This document shows, one piece after another, positions 7,887 through 10,541 of a stretch of DNA of 10,541 nt. The stretch covers positions 1-10,541 of the forward strand of contig JAEXUD010000046.1 of NCBI GenBank assembly GCA_023453025.1, written 5' to 3'. The translations under genes and the position numbers were made by a program. The DNA is from Bacillota bacterium. GTDB taxonomy: Bacteria > Bacillota > Clostridia > Tissierellales > Sedimentibacteraceae. The notes beneath the pieces were generated by a model, which was not told where the DNA came from, searched no databases, and worked only from the letters and a program-made list of their open reading frames with translations. Numbering within the stretch: position 1 is the stretch's first letter; each line of letters starts with the position of its first letter.

Positions 7887-7905
7887 AGGGGACGCGGCAT
7901 CCCCT
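7887..7905 (+). terminator. Possible weak terminator hairpin after the cellulose operon
   Basis: AGGGGA and TCCCCT form a perfect 6-bp stem around a 7-nt loop, 8 nt after the GH5 stop codon. No T-run follows, so it is not a standard intrinsic terminator. It may slow transcription, stabilise the mRNA 3' end, or be a remnant of a palindromic repeat. Its place between two functional blocks fits an operon boundary. Confidence 0.35.
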
Positions 7906-7958
7906 AGACACGAATAAAATTGAATGTCATAAAAACAGAAGAAAAGTATCATCACATG

Positions 7959-7967
7959 TGCTATAAT
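7959..7967 (+). promoter_or_regulatory. Extended -10 promoter for the alkylation-repair operon
   Basis: TGCTATAAT is a perfect TATAAT preceded by the TGn extension. At the expected distance upstream the sequence is A/G-rich (around 7939-7944) with no good -35. Transcription would begin near 7974, leaving only about 15 nt before the TTG start at 7989. A consensus -10 with a poor -35 is what one expects of an activator-dependent promoter, and the AdaA-type activator is encoded in the same operon. The 8-bp palindrome CACATGTG (7953-7960) overlaps its upstream edge. No mapped start supports this, so it is a sequence-based call. Confidence 0.55.
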
Positions 7968-7975
7968 TTTATAAC

Positions 7976-7984
7976 AGGTGGTGG
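7976..7984 (+). promoter_or_regulatory. Ribosome binding site fixing the alkA start at a TTG
   Basis: AGGTGGTGG lies just before the TTG at 7989. The frame is open back to TTG 7920 and ATG 7956, but those starts lie at or upstream of the TATAAT box and lack a ribosome binding site. The resulting N-terminus, M-Y-F-E-Y-G-D-K-E-I-E, looks like that of related AlkA-type proteins. Confidence 0.55.
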
Positions 7985-7988
7985 TTTT

Positions 7989-8684
7989 TTGTATTTTGAA
8001 TATGGAGATAAGGAAATCGAATTACTGAAGAAAAAAGATAAGAAGCTTGGTGAAGCTATAGACAGAATCGGTCATATATACAGAACGGTTGATACAAATT
8101 TGTTTTCATCGGTTATACATCATATTATAGGACAGCAGATTTCCACACGAGCTCAGGAGACCGTGTGGAGGAGACTTTGCGACAGCATCGGAAAAGTAAG
8201 TGCGGAAGGCATATATTCTATTGAATTAAATGAGCTTCAAAGTTTTGGAATGACATTTAAAAAGGCCGGGTATATAAAGGACTTTGCTGAGATGGTCAGA
8301 AACGGAGAATTTGATATGGATCAGATTTCCGGGCTTTCAGATGAGGAAGTTGTCAGAGAGCTTGCGTCCATTAAGGGCATAGGTGTGTGGACGGCAGAAA
8401 TGATAATGATATTCTGCATGCAGCGGCAGGATGTGGTGAGTTTTGGAGATCTTGCAATTATACGCGGTATGAGAATGCTCTACCGTCACGAATATATAGA
8501 CAAAAAAAGGTTTGAGAGATATAAAAAGAGATATTCTCCCTACGGAACTGTGGCAAGCCTGTATTTATGGGCAATTGCCGGAGGTGCAATACATGAAGAC
8601 AGCGAATGTACAACAAAAAAGAAAAAGACCGGGAGGGCAAGAAATGACACAGGAAGAAATGTGGAATGCCGTTTTGAAAAATGA
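7989..8684 (+). CDS. alkA: DNA-3-methyladenine glycosylase, AlkA/HhH-GPD family
   Basis: A 231-residue base-excision repair enzyme that removes alkylated purines such as 3-methyladenine. Residues about 35-60 (S-V-I-H-H-I-I-G-Q-Q-I-S-T) are the conserved start of the glycosylase core. The helix-hairpin-helix reads L-A-S-I-K-G-I-G-V-W134-T-A-E-M, with tryptophan where OGG-type enzymes have the catalytic lysine, which points to an AlkA-like monofunctional glycosylase. The G-D154 of V-S-F-G-D-L-A-I is the catalytic aspartate. The length is short, matching compact AlkA forms without the N-terminal domain of E. coli AlkA. The C-terminal 29 or so residues are polar and lysine/arginine-rich and coincide with the ribosome binding site and first 41 nt of the next gene. 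This explains the odd tail without needing a frameshift. The TTG start is chosen from the ribosome binding site and promoter position. The gene leads an alkylation-response operon. Confidence 0.9.
   Translation: MYFEYGDKEIELLKKKDKKLGEAIDRIGHIYRTVDTNLFSSVIHHIIGQQISTRAQETVWRRLCDSIGKVSAEGIYSIELNELQSFGMTFKKAGYIKDFAEMVRNGEFDMDQISGLSDEEVVRELASIKGIGVWTAEMIMIFCMQRQDVVSFGDLAIIRGMRMLYRHEYIDKKRFERYKKRYSPYGTVASLYLWAIAGGAIHEDSECTTKKKKTGRARNDTGRNVECRFEK
8631..8636 (+). promoter_or_regulatory. Ribosome binding site fixing the adaA start
   Basis: GGGAGG sits 7 nt before the ATG at 8644, inside the end of alkA. The frame is open upstream to 8512 but that stretch has no conserved Ada sequence and overlaps the alkA core, so 8644 is the start. 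Confidence 0.7.
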
Positions 8685-9192
8685 CGAGTCGTACGACGGT
8701 ATATTTTTATATGCAGTTAAGTCTACAGGAATTTACTGCAGACCGTCCTGCAAGTCAAAAATACCAAAGCGTACAAATATTTGTTTTTTTAATAATGCGG
8801 AGGAAGCAAGAAACGCTGGATTTCGATCCTGCAAGCGGTGCAGAAGCGACCTTTCGGATTACAATCCTATGAAAGAAATCGCAGAAAAGGTCAAGAGAAT
8901 ATTGGATGAGTGTTTCAGTGATAGATGTGAACTTAAGCATAACCTCAGTCAATTAGGTATTTCTCAACGGAGAATAGCTGAGATCTTCAAGGATGAATAT
9001 GACATGACGTTGCACGAATACATGAATGTCAGACGCCTGAAGGAGGCGAAACGACTGCTGACGGATACTGATGAAGATATTGTTGATATAGCATACGCTG
9101 TAGGCTTTGGAGGCTTGTCATCGTTTTACAGCTTTTTTAAAAGTGAAGTGGGAGTGCCGCCTTCAGCGTACAGAAAGGAGAATAAGAAATGA
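8644..9192 (+). CDS. adaA: AdaA-type methylphosphotriester-DNA methyltransferase and AraC-family activator
   Basis: A 182-residue two-domain regulator. The N-terminal zinc domain has G-I-Y-C32-R-P-S-C36 and S-C63-K-R-C66, the four zinc ligands of Ada; one of the first pair accepts the methyl group from DNA phosphotriesters and switches the protein to an activator. The C-terminal half (about 100-178) is an AraC-type double helix-turn-helix, with the second motif including D-I-A-Y-A-V-G-F-G-G-L-S-S-F-Y-S-F-F-K and ending V-G-V-P-P-S-A-Y-R. It lacks the O6-methylguanine transferase domain of E. coli Ada; that activity is on the next gene, as in the B. subtilis adaA/adaB pair. It overlaps alkA by 41 nt and the next gene by 4 nt (ATGA), so the three are likely co-translated. 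It probably activates its own operon. Confidence 0.95.
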   Translation: MTQEEMWNAVLKNDESYDGIFLYAVKSTGIYCRPSCKSKIPKRTNICFFNNAEEARNAGFRSCKRCRSDLSDYNPMKEIAEKVKRILDECFSDRCELKHNLSQLGISQRRIAEIFKDEYDMTLHEYMNVRRLKEAKRLLTDTDEDIVDIAYAVGFGGLSSFYSFFKSEVGVPPSAYRKENKK

Positions 9193-9665
9193 CAAAATAT
9201 GCATGTTATAATTTTGAATTTGGCATCTTGAAAATAGGCTATACGGAAACGTCGGTTATAAGCATTGAGACATCCGACAAAATTGATGCTGAAAATGAAC
9301 ATTCGCAGCTTTCAGATATGGCATATAAACAAATATGTGAGTATTTGAAGGGCATACGGAAAAGCTTTGATTTCTCATACGAGCTTTGTGGCACGGAGTT
9401 TCAGAAACGGGTGTGGAATGAACTGTGCAGGATTCCGTATGGTGAAACCCGCACGTACAAACAGATGGCTGAGGCCGTTGGAAATCCGAAGGCAAGCCGT
9501 GCAGTTGGTGCAGCAAACGGGAAAAATCCGCTTATGATTGTTGTTCCCTGTCATCGTGTCATCGGCACAGATGGGAGACTTACCGGATATGCCGGAGGAC
9601 TTGAATTAAAAGAGGATCTTCTTAACCTTGAACAAGACGCGAAAATGAGCAGTGAGGAATGTTGA
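9189..9665 (+). CDS. ogt: Methylated-DNA--[protein]-cysteine S-methyltransferase (Ogt/AdaB)
   Basis: A 158-residue suicide repair protein that moves alkyl groups from O6-alkylguanine to its own cysteine. The active site is V-V-P-C121-H-R-V-I-G, complete. Just before it, F-Q-K-R-V-W-N-E-L and I-P-Y-G-E-T-R-T-Y form the DNA-binding helices, with S-R-A-V-G-A-A-N carrying the arginine-finger region. T-G-Y-A-G-G-L-E-L-K follows the active site as usual. The N-terminal domain is short and divergent. The ATG overlaps the adaA stop in an ATGA arrangement and is preceded by AAAGGAG 8 nt upstream (9174-9180). Induction through AdaA is expected. It could equally be named adaB; the family does not separate the two by sequence alone. 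Confidence 0.95.
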   Translation: MTKYACYNFEFGILKIGYTETSVISIETSDKIDAENEHSQLSDMAYKQICEYLKGIRKSFDFSYELCGTEFQKRVWNELCRIPYGETRTYKQMAEAVGNPKASRAVGAANGKNPLMIVVPCHRVIGTDGRLTGYAGGLELKEDLLNLEQDAKMSSEEC

Positions 9666-10366
9666 TGAGCAGCCTAATATTACCAAGCATAAAACTTTCC
9701 GATATTAATATGAAAGAATGCTACTTCAATCCGGGATGTGCATTGAATATCTACAAACCAGATGCGGCTGGAAAAATGCTGAATATGCTGAACAAGTATT
9801 TTGGAACAGTGAAGCTTCACAGTGTTTGCTGCCACCACTATCCGCAGCTCCCAAAAGGAGCTACTGTAATTAATAATTGCGCCGGCTGCGACAGGAGGTT
9901 TCGTTCACTATACGAAGGGATACAGACAATTTCTATCTGGGAGATATTAGACAGCATTGAAAATCTGCCTTTGCCTGTTTACAGAGGAGTGACGGTATCA
10001 GTACATGATTCGTGCTCATACCGTCAAAAACCTCAGGTTCATGCTGCGGTCAGAAATATTTTGCGCAAAATGAATATAGAAATTATCGAGTCTGATTACA
10101 GCGGTATGCAGTCCATATGCTGCGGTGATAATTTTTATCCTAAAATTTCAATCGAAGAGGTAACAAAATTTCAGAAGAAGCGTGCGGCGCAAATGCCCTG
10201 CCGTGATGTTGCGGTATATTGTGTCTCCTGCATACAATCTATGTCTGTAGGAGGGAAAATTCCGCATCACATGGTTGACCTTGTTTTAAATGAAGAAACA
10301 GTTCCTCAGGATACCAGAATTGATATGTATCACGATGCGCTCAATAAGTACATTGATGAATATTGA
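9665..10366 (+). CDS. Two-CCG-domain Fe-S protein (HdrB/GlpC-like cysteine-rich domains)
   Basis: A 233-residue soluble protein with two cysteine-rich CCG units, as in heterodisulfide reductase HdrB and the C-terminal part of GlpC. The second unit is canonical: C117, then C152-C153-G154, then C186-V-S-C189, giving C-x34-CCG-x31-CxxC. The first is C25, C55-C56-H57 and C72-A-G-C75, with histidine in place of the glycine and a shorter second spacing. No N-terminal ferredoxin domain, membrane segment or flavin motif is visible, and no Hdr partner gene is present here. These domains usually bind [4Fe-4S] clusters in redox enzymes. The ATG at 9665 shares its A with the ogt stop (TGATG), and GAGGA lies 6 nt upstream; the alternative ATG at 9659 has no spacing to that site. 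Co-translation with ogt suggests a link to the alkylation response, but the function is unknown. Confidence 0.8.
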   Translation: MSSLILPSIKLSDINMKECYFNPGCALNIYKPDAAGKMLNMLNKYFGTVKLHSVCCHHYPQLPKGATVINNCAGCDRRFRSLYEGIQTISIWEILDSIENLPLPVYRGVTVSVHDSCSYRQKPQVHAAVRNILRKMNIEIIESDYSGMQSICCGDNFYPKISIEEVTKFQKKRAAQMPCRDVAVYCVSCIQSMSVGGKIPHHMVDLVLNEETVPQDTRIDMYHDALNKYIDEY

Positions 10367-10414
10367 AATTCCATTTGGAGCATGGCAAGGGGACGAAGAT
10401 GACAACAACCCCGT

Positions 10415-10541
10415 CAGACTGCGCAAAAACATTAATTTCATTAATTTATATACGAATAATTTTATAAAACACCTATAAATAAGTACGTTTTGAGCTATAT
10501 TGCATAAAAATTTAATAATAAAATTGATTTTACGCAGTCTG
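10415..10541. repeat. Inverted-repeat-bounded AT-rich segment, possible MITE or insertion-sequence end
   Basis: CAGACTGCG at 10415-10423 is matched by its exact reverse complement CGCAGTCTG at 10533-10541. Read inward, similarity continues imperfectly to about 30 bp (roughly 23 of 30 identical, helped by the AT-rich composition). The 127-bp segment holds no convincing gene and contains a tandem 9-bp repeat, CATTAATTT twice (10430-10447). The right repeat ends at the last base of the window, so a flanking target duplication cannot be checked. It may be a small non-autonomous element or simply a long hairpin. The stretch 10367-10414 between the last gene and this repeat shows no clear terminator. 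Confidence 0.4.

Noticed and set aside
7881..7910. TTGACA at 7881-7886 as a -35 element
   Set aside because: At 17-19 nt downstream there is only TAGACA, a poor -10, and the good TATAAT at 7962 is far out of range.
8600..8684. Possible frameshift at the alkA 3' end, because of its odd lysine/arginine-rich tail
   Set aside because: The tail is explained by the overlap with the adaA ribosome binding site and start; both frames carry complete domains, so no frameshift is needed.
10290..10478. 62-codon + strand frame over the end of the CCG-domain gene and the following noncoding DNA
   Set aside because: Its first part is an out-of-frame reading of the CCG gene, its last part runs into the inverted-repeat segment, and no good ribosome binding site precedes it.
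1..10541. CRISPR arrays, tRNA or rRNA genes, and a c-di-GMP riboswitch
   Set aside because: No regularly spaced repeats, tRNA-like cloverleaf or rRNA sequence was seen. A riboswitch for the cellulose operon, if any, would lie upstream of the window.

Overview
The window reads as low-GC (roughly 38-40% by eye) Gram-positive DNA, most likely from a member of the Clostridia. The reasons are strong AGGAGG/AAAGGAG ribosome binding sites, frequent TTG and GTG starts, a cellulose-synthase locus with no outer-membrane parts, a GH5 rather than GH8 cellulase, and a CotH-type protein. I cannot place it to genus. All genes lie on the + strand in two blocks.

Block 1 (1-7879) is a tightly packed exopolysaccharide operon: a membrane-anchored CotH-family kinase-like protein (cut or starting at the left edge), a 49-residue single-pass membrane protein, an AlgI/DltB-type MBOAT acyltransferase, an AlgJ/AlgX-like DHHW-family protein, a BcsA-type cellulose synthase with one intact and one apparently degenerate PilZ domain, and a membrane-tethered GH5 endoglucanase. 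Together these can polymerise and export a beta-1,4-glucan under c-di-GMP control, acetylate it outside the membrane and trim it. The gene set resembles the clostridial cellulose synthase locus that I recall as ccsZABHI. If so, the order here is rearranged, with the modification genes first and the synthase and hydrolase last. The mapping of individual ccs letters is my inference.

A 109-nt gap (7880-7988) separates the blocks. It holds a short GC-rich hairpin and an extended -10 promoter with a poor -35.

Block 2 (7989-10366) is an alkylation-damage adaptive-response operon with overlapping genes: an AlkA-like DNA glycosylase, an AdaA-type methylphosphotriester sensor/activator, an O6-alkylguanine-DNA alkyltransferase, and a two-CCG-domain Fe-S protein that does not belong to the textbook adaptive response. 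The right end (10415-10541) is AT-rich noncoding DNA bounded by inverted repeats that end exactly at the last base. It may be a small mobile element or the edge of one.

The points most worth following up are the CotH-like protein and the unnamed 49-residue protein in a cellulose-acetylation operon, the tandem PilZ arrangement, the CCG-domain protein coupled to ogt, and the terminal inverted repeat.
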